From assembly GCA_016722285.1 (NCBI GenBank), contig JADKGI010000015.1:89934-153933 (forward strand): a stretch of 64,000 nt of DNA, in the 5' to 3' direction. The stretch is from Saprospiraceae bacterium (lineage in GTDB: Bacteria > Bacteroidota > Bacteroidia > Chitinophagales > Saprospiraceae). Below, in pieces: positions 28,178-36,212 of the stretch (positions are counted from its first letter, which is position 1; every line of letters starts with the position of its first letter). The notes beneath the pieces are model-generated. The model worked only from the letters and a program-made list of their open reading frames with translations. It searched no databases and had not been told where the DNA came from. The position numbers and the translations under genes are program-made.

Positions 28178-29800
28178 ATGCTAATAAGACTTTTGCTTCT
28201 GTACTTTCTCATCCATTACTTTGAGCCGGGACATGCACAGTATATTCACAATGTTTCGATACCGGACAAATCTTTGTCAAAAGTAGCTGAGATGACAGAC
28301 TCTTCTGTCAGATATGCCTCAGGCATATCCCCTTCTACACTTCGAGATCATCTTAAGGTGATCGCTTCGGATTCTATGGAAGGCAGAGAAACAGGCAAAA
28401 GAGGGATGTACCTTGCTTCTGAATATCTGCAAAAACAAATCAGAAATCTGGGACTGTTACCGGTACCTGGAACTAATAATTATTTTCAAAATATAGCTTT
28501 TACATTTTCTAAATGGAATGATACCAATATTCAGGTTAATGAACTTACCTTCAGGCATCTTTGGGACTATATCACGATTCCTGAAGACAATCAAGATCTG
28601 CCAGAATTTAGCGCATCTGAAGTGGTGTTTTTAGGCTTTGGAATAGACGATCCAACATACAGCGATTATAAAAAAATAGATGTAAAGGATAAGCTTATCC
28701 TGATCAACAAAGGTGAGCCTGTCAAAAAAAATGGAAATTCTGTTATCACCGGAACTCCGGAGATGTCTTCATGGTCTTCGGATCTGAAGAGAAAACTCAT
28801 TGTTGCCAAATCAAATGGAGTAAAACTGGTACTAATAATAGAAGACGATATAAAAAAACTTCTGGATACCAACAGGCGAAAGATATTGTTGGGTAGTACA
28901 GAATTAGGTATTGCAAGTCAAAAAACATATAATACTGCCAACCACATTTATATCTCCTCAAACATTGCAAAGGCTATCATAGGAGAAAATGAAAAAAAAA
29001 TACTCAGTGCCCGAGACAAGTTTAAAAGTGGCAAACCGGCTCAGGTAGTCCTGAAGACCAGTTTCAAAGTAAATATGGCAAAAGACGTGAGTATCCTGGA
29101 GGGTCAAAATGTGGTAGGATATATCCAAGGAAAAACAAAACCTGATGAATTCATCATCGTATCTGCTCATTATGATCATTTGGGAATAAGAGGAGGAGAA
29201 ATTTATAATGGTGCCAATGATAATGGTTCGGGTACTGTTACATTAATAGAACTGGCTCAGGCTTCCCAACAAGCAGTCATGGAAGGCAATCCACCACGTA
29301 GAAGTATTGTGTTCCTATGGTTTTGCGGAGAGGAAAAGGGTCTCCTTGGGTCACAGTATTATAGTGAGAACCCTGTCTTTCCTTTAAAAAATACAATACT
29401 GGATATCAATATCGATATGTTGGGCCGACCCGATCAAAAATATAAAGATGATCCGGACTATACATATATCATTGGTTCAGATAGACTAAGCACTGACTTA
29501 CACAAAATTAATGAGGAAGCAAATCAAAAATATACAAATCTGACCCTGGATTATACTTACAATGATGAGGCAGATCCTAACAGGTATTATTACAGATCAG
29601 ATCATTACAATTTTGCCAGAAAAGGGATACCAGCCATTTTTTTCTTTAACGGAACAAATGAGGATTATCACCGGACGACAGATGATGTTGAAAAAATAAA
29701 CTTTGATGCGATGGCAAATGTCGGTAAGCTTATATTCCACACGCTGTGGGAAGTGGCCAACCGGAAGGAAAGAATCATCGTTGATGGAGAAATTAAATAA
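28178..29800 (+). CDS. Secreted M28-family metallopeptidase
   Basis: A 540-residue zinc aminopeptidase-like enzyme. Residues 1-20 (LIRLLLLYFLIHYF) form a signal peptide ending near GHAQ. The N-terminal part has DSMEGRETGKRGMYLASEYL, common to exported Bacteroidota M28 enzymes. A PA-like insert spans roughly 130-270. The catalytic core shows VSAHYDHLGI (zinc His and Asp), NGANDNGSGTVTLIELAQ (bridging Asp), CGEEKGLLGSQYY (catalytic and zinc Glu pair), INIDMLGRPD and RSDHYNFARKGIPAIFFFNG with the last zinc His near HR. All ligands appear present, so it should be active in the periplasm or outside. Confidence 0.9.
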   Translation: MLIRLLLLYFLIHYFEPGHAQYIHNVSIPDKSLSKVAEMTDSSVRYASGISPSTLRDHLKVIASDSMEGRETGKRGMYLASEYLQKQIRNLGLLPVPGTNNYFQNIAFTFSKWNDTNIQVNELTFRHLWDYITIPEDNQDLPEFSASEVVFLGFGIDDPTYSDYKKIDVKDKLILINKGEPVKKNGNSVITGTPEMSSWSSDLKRKLIVAKSNGVKLVLIIEDDIKKLLDTNRRKILLGSTELGIASQKTYNTANHIYISSNIAKAIIGENEKKILSARDKFKSGKPAQVVLKTSFKVNMAKDVSILEGQNVVGYIQGKTKPDEFIIVSAHYDHLGIRGGEIYNGANDNGSGTVTLIELAQASQQAVMEGNPPRRSIVFLWFCGEEKGLLGSQYYSENPVFPLKNTILDINIDMLGRPDQKYKDDPDYTYIIGSDRLSTDLHKINEEANQKYTNLTLDYTYNDEADPNRYYYRSDHYNFARKGIPAIFFFNGTNEDYHRTTDDVEKINFDAMANVGKLIFHTLWEVANRKERIIVDGEIK

Positions 29801-29830
29801 TTTTTCATTGAATAATTACATGTTTGTCAT

Positions 29831-30022
29831 AAGCAAAACAACCATAAAATAGATTTCAAAATATATGGAGAAGAGATGCAATATGTTGAGATAGAAGCGG
29901 AAAGAGTTGAAACCGTCTTAGCAGAACCACGTACTATGTTGATGATAGATAATGAAATTGAGATGCATACTATATTCGAAATAGGAGGATTAAGTAAACT
30001 AAGGGACGGGAATGGCTGGTAG
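29831..30022 (+). pseudogene. Remnant of an AIM24-family (TIGR00266) gene
   Basis: The frame reads NNHKIDFKIYGEEMQYVEIE, then ETVLAEPRTMLMIDNEIEMHTIFEIGG before a stop at 30020-30022. The order H-ID-KI-G-MQYVEIE-ETV-AE-M-D-IEM-TIF-G matches the N-terminus of AIM24-type proteins, which are normally well over 200 residues. Only about 60 residues remain, the canonical start is missing (an upstream in-frame stop lies at 29813), and key glycines are changed. It overlaps the start of the following NUDIX gene. A decaying fragment is the best reading; a short functional ORF from ATG 29876 is less likely. Confidence 0.65.
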
Positions 30023-30587
30023 AATAAAAATTATCAGGGATACCGTTGTCTATAAAGGATGGTCAACGCTCAGACAGTATATAATATCTTATACCAGGCG
30101 GGATGGGTCAAAGGAAAAACAAACAAGAGAAATATATGATAGCGGTGATGGCGCAGCTGTGCTAATGTATGACCCTTCAAACCGAAAAATCATTCTTATC
30201 AGGCAATTCAGATTGGCCGCATTGTTAAACGGGCATCCCACCGGCTTCATAATAGAATGCCCTGCCGGTATGCTGGATCAGATGCATCCCGAAGCTACCA
30301 TCATTAAAGAGATAAAGGAAGAAACAGGATATGAGGTAACCCAAGTGGAGAAAATATATGAAGCATTTGCAACTCCGGGAGCCCATAAAGAGAAAATCCA
30401 TTTTTACACTACAGCTTATGATCCATCCATGCTGGTAGCTTCCGGTGGTGGTGATATAAGCGAACAGGAAGATATTGAAGTACTGGAATACAATTATGAT
30501 GATATCCCCGGACTGCTCGACGATGGATCCATAATGGATGCAAAAACGATCATCCTGTTGTTGTGGGCCTGGAAAAAATTATTATAA
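30012..30587 (+). CDS. nudK: NUDIX hydrolase, NudK-like (GDP-mannose pyrophosphatase family)
   Basis: A 191-residue NUDIX pyrophosphatase. The Nudix helix reads GMLDQMHPEATIIKEIKEETGY, with the same spacing as E. coli NudK (given here as two parts: GMLDQMHPE and ATIIKEIKEETGY). IILIRQFRLAALLNG and IIECPAGML before it, and FATPGAHKEKIHFYTT after it, are also NudK-like. It would hydrolyse GDP-mannose or a related sugar nucleotide to sugar phosphate and GMP. The start ATG 30012 lies inside the AIM24 remnant, which suggests that remnant once formed part of an upstream gene. Confidence 0.88.
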   Translation: MAGRIKIIRDTVVYKGWSTLRQYIISYTRRDGSKEKQTREIYDSGDGAAVLMYDPSNRKIILIRQFRLAALLNGHPTGFIIECPAGMLDQMHPEATIIKEIKEETGYEVTQVEKIYEAFATPGAHKEKIHFYTTAYDPSMLVASGGGDISEQEDIEVLEYNYDDIPGLLDDGSIMDAKTIILLLWAWKKLL

Positions 30588-31014
30588 CTTTTGATTCGGC
30601 GAGAACAATAAATTGATTAATAATAGATTACAAATATTTATTTATGTAATGTTACTCTTTAAAACTCTGATTAATAATAAGCTTAACCAAGATTCACAAA
30701 AGATAGCAAAGAGTTCAAAAAAATATTACAAGTTCATGGATAAAATGTCAGAGTCAATGACGGATTGGTCTTTTCATTTTTAGTCATAACTTTAGATTTT
30801 AAGTATGAGACAACTCCGAAAAGTTTATTTTTGCCACAAAAACGCTGAGAGTCACAAAGAATAACGAATTTTAAAAATTGATATTCAATCCTTTGTGAAC
30901 CTTTGAGACTTAGAGTCCTTGTGGCAATTTTTTATATTTGCCATTTCGGAGTGGACCCAACTATTGATTTTTCAAAAAAGTAAATACCAATTATAAACCA
31001 AATATAAGAAAATA
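30588..31014. other. Intergenic region, about 430 bp, holding a palindromic dispersed element
   Basis: No gene is recognisable. The left half (30588-30810) is plain AT-rich DNA. The right half contains the 138-bp imperfect inverted repeat described separately. A promoter for the LD-carboxypeptidase is expected near 30970-31010 but no clear TAnnTTTG is seen. Confidence 0.6.
30814..30951. repeat. Imperfect inverted repeat, MITE-like dispersed element
   Basis: The block opens with CTCCGAAA and closes with its reverse complement TTTCGGAG. Inner arms also pair: TTTTTGCCACAA with TTGTGGCAATTTTTT, and GAGTCACAAAG with CTTTGTGAACCTTTGAGAC. The internal words match those of the elements at 12395-12602. 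With no ORF and terminal inverted repeats, it resembles a non-autonomous palindromic element. No obvious target-site duplication was identified. Confidence 0.55.
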
Positions 31015-32070
31015 ATGCAGCGACGAAATTTTAATAAAATGCTTGCCCTTGGTCCTGCGCTCTTGGGAGTAAACACACTTCAGGCAAATGAAAATAACAA
31101 TTTTTACTGTAAGCCAAAGATGATAAAACCGCCTGCTCTTCAAAAAGGAGATACTGTAGCCCTTGTTTCTCCTGCCAGTCCTATCAATCCTGAAAAATTC
31201 AGTTTTGCCATATCCAATCTGGAAAACATGGGGCTAAAACCCAAATACACTAATGCTGTATTTAATAAAACCGGATATTTAGCAGGTACTGATGATGAAA
31301 GAATCCAGGATTTTCACAATATGATAGCTGACCCGGAAGTCAAGGCTATATGGTGCCTGAGAGGAGGGTACGGTTGTACGCGTATTCTCCCGAAACTGGA
31401 CTATAATCTCATTAAGAAAAATCCAAAGATCATCATCGGATACAGCGATATTACTGCCCTTATCCTTGGTATTCATTCCCAGACAGGGTTGATTGGTTTT
31501 CATGGCCCGGTAGCAATTTCGGAGGTTTTTACACCCTTTTCATCCAGTCAGGCTGAAGCTGTGCTATTTGGAAAATCATCGATTCCCCATGTCATTCCTT
31601 ATCAGATCCAGTCTGTAGAAAAATATGCTGCCGGACAGGAACCCTATATTATTAATTCCGGAAAAGCGACTGGGGCACTCCTGGGTGGAAATCTCTCATT
31701 GCTTGTTTGCCTTCCCGGCACAAAATATGCCCCGTCATACAAAGATAAGATTGTGTTTATAGAAGATGTGGGCGAAAAACCCTACAGAATAGACAGAATG
31801 CTTACTTTTCTTTTAGAATCTACAGATATTAATAAAGCATCGGGCATTGTCCTGGGTGTCTTTAATGATTGTGACACGACAGATCCGGAGTCATCGCTCA
31901 CACTTAAGGAAGTGTTAACAGACAGACTTGGCCCATTGAACATACCATGCTTTTATGGTTTTACATTTGGTCATGTATCAGACATATGCACATTTCCCAT
32001 GGGAATTGATGCAGAAATGAACACATCTGACATGACTGTCAGTCTTTTAGAGCAGAGTGTAAAAATCTGA
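31015..32070 (+). CDS. LD-carboxypeptidase (peptidase family S66)
   Basis: Serine peptidase of the LdcA/MccF family that trims the terminal D-Ala from peptidoglycan tetrapeptides during muropeptide recycling. The catalytic triad is visible: Ser in IIGYSDITAL, Glu in VFIEDVGEKPYRIDRM and His in FTFGHVSDICTFPMG. The opening QKGDTVALVSPASPI and WCLRGGYGCTRILPKLD are also diagnostic. Residues 1-25 (QRRNFNKMLALGPALLG) look like a twin-arginine signal, so unlike cytoplasmic LdcA this copy is probably exported. 351 residues. Confidence 0.9.
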   Translation: MQRRNFNKMLALGPALLGVNTLQANENNNFYCKPKMIKPPALQKGDTVALVSPASPINPEKFSFAISNLENMGLKPKYTNAVFNKTGYLAGTDDERIQDFHNMIADPEVKAIWCLRGGYGCTRILPKLDYNLIKKNPKIIIGYSDITALILGIHSQTGLIGFHGPVAISEVFTPFSSSQAEAVLFGKSSIPHVIPYQIQSVEKYAAGQEPYIINSGKATGALLGGNLSLLVCLPGTKYAPSYKDKIVFIEDVGEKPYRIDRMLTFLLESTDINKASGIVLGVFNDCDTTDPESSLTLKEVLTDRLGPLNIPCFYGFTFGHVSDICTFPMGIDAEMNTSDMTVSLLEQSVKI

Positions 32071-32155
32071 TCTCTTATAAAAATAAACTGCTGAAGATCA
32101 TATTGGTTTGCCTAACGATAATCAAACTTATACCTATCCATATCAGTTTATTTCG

Positions 32156-32163
32156 TACTTTTG
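32156..32163 (+). promoter_or_regulatory. -7 element for the acyl-CoA dehydrogenase gene
   Basis: TACTTTTG fits TAnnTTTG, 38 bp before the ATG at 32202. No matching TTTG at -33. Confidence 0.4.
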
Positions 32164-32201
32164 TACTTCTTTTTATATTGGAAATCAATAAATAGTGGAT
32201 A

Positions 32202-33380
32202 ATGTACTTTGAACTAACTGAAGAGCAACTTTCTGTCAAAGAAGCAGCAAAGGATTTTACTCTACAGGAATTATTGCCCGGAGTAATAGAAAGGGATCGT
32301 GATATGAAATATCCGACTGAACAGGTTCAAAAAATGGGAGAACTTGGTTTTCTGGGCATGATGGTGTCACCCCGATATGGTGGTGGAGGTATGGATACAC
32401 TTTCTTATGTCCTTGCAATGGAAGAAATTAGCAAGGTTGACAGTTCCTGCTCCGTGATAATGTCTGTCAACAATTCTCTGGTATGCTGGGGCCTTGAAGA
32501 GTACGGTACTGAAGATCAAAAACAAAAATATCTTCCCAAGCTGACATCTGGAGAATGGATAGGATCATTCTGCTTATCTGAGCCGGAAGCCGGAAGTGAT
32601 GCAACAAGCCAGCGCACTACTGCTGTGGATATGGGTGATTATTATCTCCTGAACGGAACAAAAAACTGGATCACGAATGGGGGAAAATCCTCCTTACATC
32701 TGGTTATGGCCCAGACCAATGCGGAAAAAAGTCACCGGGGCATAAATGCTCTTATCGTGGAAGCATCCTGGCCCGGGGTACATATAGGAGCCAAAGAAGA
32801 TAAACTTGGCATCCGGGCATCGGATACCCATACTATCATGTACAATGATGTGAAAGTACCTAAAAATAACAGAATCGGAGATGATGGGTTTGGCTTTAAG
32901 TTTGCCATGAAAGTACTTTCAGGTGGTCGAATAGGTATTGCTGCTCAGGCTCTGGGGATCGCTTCAGGGGCTTATGAACTGGCATTAAAATATTCTAAGC
33001 AACGCGAAGCTTTTGGCAAACCAATAAGCCAACATCAGGCTATAGCTTTCAAACTGGCAGATATGGCCACAGAAATAGAAGCTGCCCGTTTGTTGGTGTA
33101 CAGAGCTGCCTGGATGAAAGATGAAGGCATGGATTATACATCATCAGCGGCGATGGCAAAACTCTTTGCATCTGAAGTAGCCATGAAGCACACTTCAGAA
33201 GCCATTCAGGTACACGGGGGATATGGATATGTCCGGGAGTATCATGTAGAGAGACTCATGAGAGATGCTAAGATCACACAGATTTATGAAGGAACATCAG
33301 AAATGCAGCGGGTAGTAATCAGCAGAAATATACTCAGCGGACAATTATACGAACCACTTTGGAAAACAGAAACAGTCTGA
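32202..33380 (+). CDS. Acyl-CoA dehydrogenase
   Basis: FAD enzyme catalysing alpha,beta-dehydrogenation of an acyl-CoA in fatty-acid or branched-chain catabolism, passing electrons to ETF. The 392-residue protein shows CLSEPEAGSDA (FAD and substrate binding), WITNGGK, RIGIAAQALGIASGAYE, REAFGKPISQHQAI, and QVHGGYGYVREYHVERLMRD. The catalytic Glu is in TQIYEGTSEMQR, the position used by short-chain acyl-CoA dehydrogenases. Chain-length preference cannot be read with confidence. Its end overlaps the start region of the next gene. Confidence 0.93.
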   Translation: MYFELTEEQLSVKEAAKDFTLQELLPGVIERDRDMKYPTEQVQKMGELGFLGMMVSPRYGGGGMDTLSYVLAMEEISKVDSSCSVIMSVNNSLVCWGLEEYGTEDQKQKYLPKLTSGEWIGSFCLSEPEAGSDATSQRTTAVDMGDYYLLNGTKNWITNGGKSSLHLVMAQTNAEKSHRGINALIVEASWPGVHIGAKEDKLGIRASDTHTIMYNDVKVPKNNRIGDDGFGFKFAMKVLSGGRIGIAAQALGIASGAYELALKYSKQREAFGKPISQHQAIAFKLADMATEIEAARLLVYRAAWMKDEGMDYTSSAAMAKLFASEVAMKHTSEAIQVHGGYGYVREYHVERLMRDAKITQIYEGTSEMQRVVISRNILSGQLYEPLWKTETV

Positions 33381-34483
33381 AAAATAAAATAAAATCAGGA
33401 GCAGGAAATGCATTTAAAATTGGCACTTTCTGGCAGATACCTGTAAAAATTCATTGGTCATTTGGACTTTTACTATTGTTTGTGCTATATACAGCATTCA
33501 CAAATGGTCTGAAGATGTGGCAAAGCATCGGATTTGTTTTTTATGTGTTATTGCTATTCCTGTGTGTCGTATTGCATGAGTATGGTCACGCACTGACGGC
33601 CAGAAGATATGGGGTCATCACTAGAGATATACTGTTATCGCCCATCGGAGGAGTGGCTCGTCTGGAGAGCATGCCCGATAAGCCTAAGCAAGAATTTTTT
33701 ATAGCCATAGCTGGTCCTATTGTCAACATAATAATTGCTACCATACTTGGATTGATATTATTTTTCACTACCGGTCAGATATTTCCTGATGTAAATGATT
33801 TTCGTTTTGATGATCCGGCAGAATTTGTGCGATATATTGCCTGGATGAACCTGGCACTTTTCATGTTCAATCTGATACCGGCTTTTCCGATGGATGGTGG
33901 TAGGATACTCAGGGCACTTCTCGCCGCAAAACTTGGAAAAGTCCGTGCTACCCACATCGCGATGCGCATAGGAAGAATTCTTGCCATAGGCTTTGTGATT
34001 TTCGGAATATTTAATCAACAACTCATTCTGGCAATGATCGGACTATTTATATTTATGATGGCAGGTCAGGAATATGAACAAACCAGGGTCATGAGCATCC
34101 TGAGTAAAACGAGGGTAAGGGATATAATGAGGACATCATTTACAAAGCTGCATTTAAGTGATTCTTATGCGCATGTTCTGGAAAAATATTACAGGGAAGG
34201 GGAGCAAAATTTTCTTGTTTTTGATTCAATGGGAAATTTGTCCGGGACTGTTCCCGAACTTTTTATAAAAGATACCATCAAAAATAATACGCCTGACAAA
34301 TCAGTCAACCAACTCATGTCATCAAGGACTGCTAAAGTAAGCCCTGAAGATATGTTGAAAGATGTCATAGAAAAGATGAAAACGGAAGGTGTTGCTATTG
34401 TGGCGGTAGAAGATAACAATCAACTCATCGGTATCCTTGACAGAAATAATATCGAAAACCACATCAAGCTAAAATCAGATTGA
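33359..34483 (+). CDS. Site-2 protease family zinc metalloprotease with CBS domains
   Basis: M50B-type intramembrane protease. The zinc motif HEYGH is in VVLHEYGHALTARRYG within a membrane segment, and the second motif is NLIPAFPMDGGRILRALL with the third zinc ligand Asp. Around six hydrophobic segments cover residues 30-245; a CBS-pair domain follows (MSILSKTRVRDIM and MKTEGVAIVAVEDNNQLIGILD) that may sense nucleotides. The substrate is unknown. The start is uncertain: no in-frame ATG occurs before the first membrane segment, so TTG 33359, overlapping the previous gene by 22 bp, or another non-ATG codon must be used. Confidence 0.87.
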   Translation: MENRNSLKNKIKSGAGNAFKIGTFWQIPVKIHWSFGLLLLFVLYTAFTNGLKMWQSIGFVFYVLLLFLCVVLHEYGHALTARRYGVITRDILLSPIGGVARLESMPDKPKQEFFIAIAGPIVNIIIATILGLILFFTTGQIFPDVNDFRFDDPAEFVRYIAWMNLALFMFNLIPAFPMDGGRILRALLAAKLGKVRATHIAMRIGRILAIGFVIFGIFNQQLILAMIGLFIFMMAGQEYEQTRVMSILSKTRVRDIMRTSFTKLHLSDSYAHVLEKYYREGEQNFLVFDSMGNLSGTVPELFIKDTIKNNTPDKSVNQLMSSRTAKVSPEDMLKDVIEKMKTEGVAIVAVEDNNQLIGILDRNNIENHIKLKSD

Positions 34484-34560
34484 CACATGAGGTTGATTCA
34501 GGAATATAAAATGGATATTATCAGTTATATTTACTAGTTTCGCTACATTAAATTTTTGCC

Positions 34561-36207
34561 ATGACTCTCAGAAATTTTACCTGCATTTTTCTTTTGTGCT
34601 TTATCCTTGTCAATTTATCCGGTCAGGAACAACCTCCGGCAACAGCCAGCGAAATTCCGTATCTTTACAATAAGGACCATCCTATATCCCGAATGAGATT
34701 TAAAGTGTTAAGTTCTAAGGTTCGGGATAATTCAATGCTTACCCATTCATTTTCTGATGAAATAAAAAAATTTGGGGGAAAAAAATATATACTCCTCAAA
34801 CCATTAATTCTGGAGCAGGATATACCAACGCTTCAGCAACTTATCAAAAATGGCAAACTCACCTACACCGATCTGGTGATGTTTTATATTTACAGGATTC
34901 ACTTATATGAAAGCAACCCCGATTCTGCCCTTAATGCCATTATCAGTCTAAATCCTGAAGCCCTGAACCAAGCAAAAATTTGTGACCGCGAAAAGCGAAA
35001 AAACAAGAAGAGGCACCCTATATACGGGATGCCGATCCTGTTGAAAGACAATATAGGCTTTTCAGGCATTCCGACGACAGCCGGCGCCGAAGTGCTCATG
35101 AGTAATACAGCAAATGATGCATTTATAGTGAAAAAAATGAAAGAAAAAGGAGCCATTATACTTGGTAAAACCAATCTGAGTGAATGGGCATATTACTTTT
35201 GTAATGGATGCCCGGTAGGATATAGTGCTGTCGGTGGACAGAGCTTAAACCCTTACGGAAAGATGATTTTTGAAACAGGCGGGTCAAGTTCGGGAAGTGG
35301 CATAGCTGTAGCTGCAAATTATGCCGTTGCAGCCGTAGGAACCGAAACATCAGGCTCTATTTTGTCACCTTCCTCCATGAATTCGGTGACAGGTCTGAAG
35401 CCTACTGTGGGTCTCCTGAGCAGATCGGGGATTGTACCCATTTCAAGTACACTCGATACACCGGGCCCCATGACAAAAAATGTCACAGACAATGCTATTT
35501 TGCTCGATGCCATGACAGGATATGACGGCAGTGATCAAGCTTCAGATATCAATTCAGGCAAAATAATTTATCAGAAAAAATTAACAAAATTACCGATGAA
35601 AGGCAAAAGAATCGGCATTTTTAAAAACCTGATGGAATTGCCAAATTATGCACAAATATCCGATATTTTGAAAGAGCAGGGAGCAATCGTCATTGAAATG
35701 GATAGCAAATCACCTGACCTTCCCGGATTTCGATCCATACTAAGCATTGATATGAAATATGATCTTCCAAGCTATCTTGCAACATACGCATCGGATAATA
35801 TCAAAGTAAAGGATATAAAAGATATTATTGCTTATAATAACCAGAATATTGCCGTCAGGGCTCCTTATGGTCAGGGGCTATTTGAAGGGATATACACTGA
35901 CACCACATCTGATGTTTCCATTAAAACTATAAAAAATGATTTGGAGAAGATAGCGAAATCCTTCTTTAATGACATGATAAAAAAAGATAACCTGGATATC
36001 ATACTGTCTGTCAACAACATGCACGCCGGAATAGCTGCTGCTGCCAAATTTCCTTGCCTGACTTTGCCAATGGGGTATAAAGAAACCGGCGAGCCACAAG
36101 GAATTACATTAATCTTGCCGTCCGGCAATGAAGATCATTTGTATCCTCTTGCATTTACTATTGAATCCATAACCCACTTCAGAAAGATCCCCGAGAAATA
36201 CAATTAA
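34561..36207 (+). CDS. Exported amidase (amidase signature family)
   Basis: A 548-residue hydrolase with the Ser-cisSer-Lys triad of the family: Lys in PILLKDNIGFSG, cis-Ser in ETGGSSSGSGIAVAAN and nucleophile Ser in TETSGSILSPSSMN. Residues 1-22 (LRNFTCIFLLCFILVNLSG) form a signal peptide, so it acts in the periplasm or is secreted. The actual amide substrate cannot be inferred. The C-terminal part with SVNNMHAGIAAAAKFPCLTLP is complete. Ends 5 bp from the convergent T9SS protein gene. Confidence 0.9.
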   Translation: MTLRNFTCIFLLCFILVNLSGQEQPPATASEIPYLYNKDHPISRMRFKVLSSKVRDNSMLTHSFSDEIKKFGGKKYILLKPLILEQDIPTLQQLIKNGKLTYTDLVMFYIYRIHLYESNPDSALNAIISLNPEALNQAKICDREKRKNKKRHPIYGMPILLKDNIGFSGIPTTAGAEVLMSNTANDAFIVKKMKEKGAIILGKTNLSEWAYYFCNGCPVGYSAVGGQSLNPYGKMIFETGGSSSGSGIAVAANYAVAAVGTETSGSILSPSSMNSVTGLKPTVGLLSRSGIVPISSTLDTPGPMTKNVTDNAILLDAMTGYDGSDQASDINSGKIIYQKKLTKLPMKGKRIGIFKNLMELPNYAQISDILKEQGAIVIEMDSKSPDLPGFRSILSIDMKYDLPSYLATYASDNIKVKDIKDIIAYNNQNIAVRAPYGQGLFEGIYTDTTSDVSIKTIKNDLEKIAKSFFNDMIKKDNLDIILSVNNMHAGIAAAAKFPCLTLPMGYKETGEPQGITLILPSGNEDHLYPLAFTIESITHFRKIPEKYN

Positions 36208-36212
36208 TCCTA

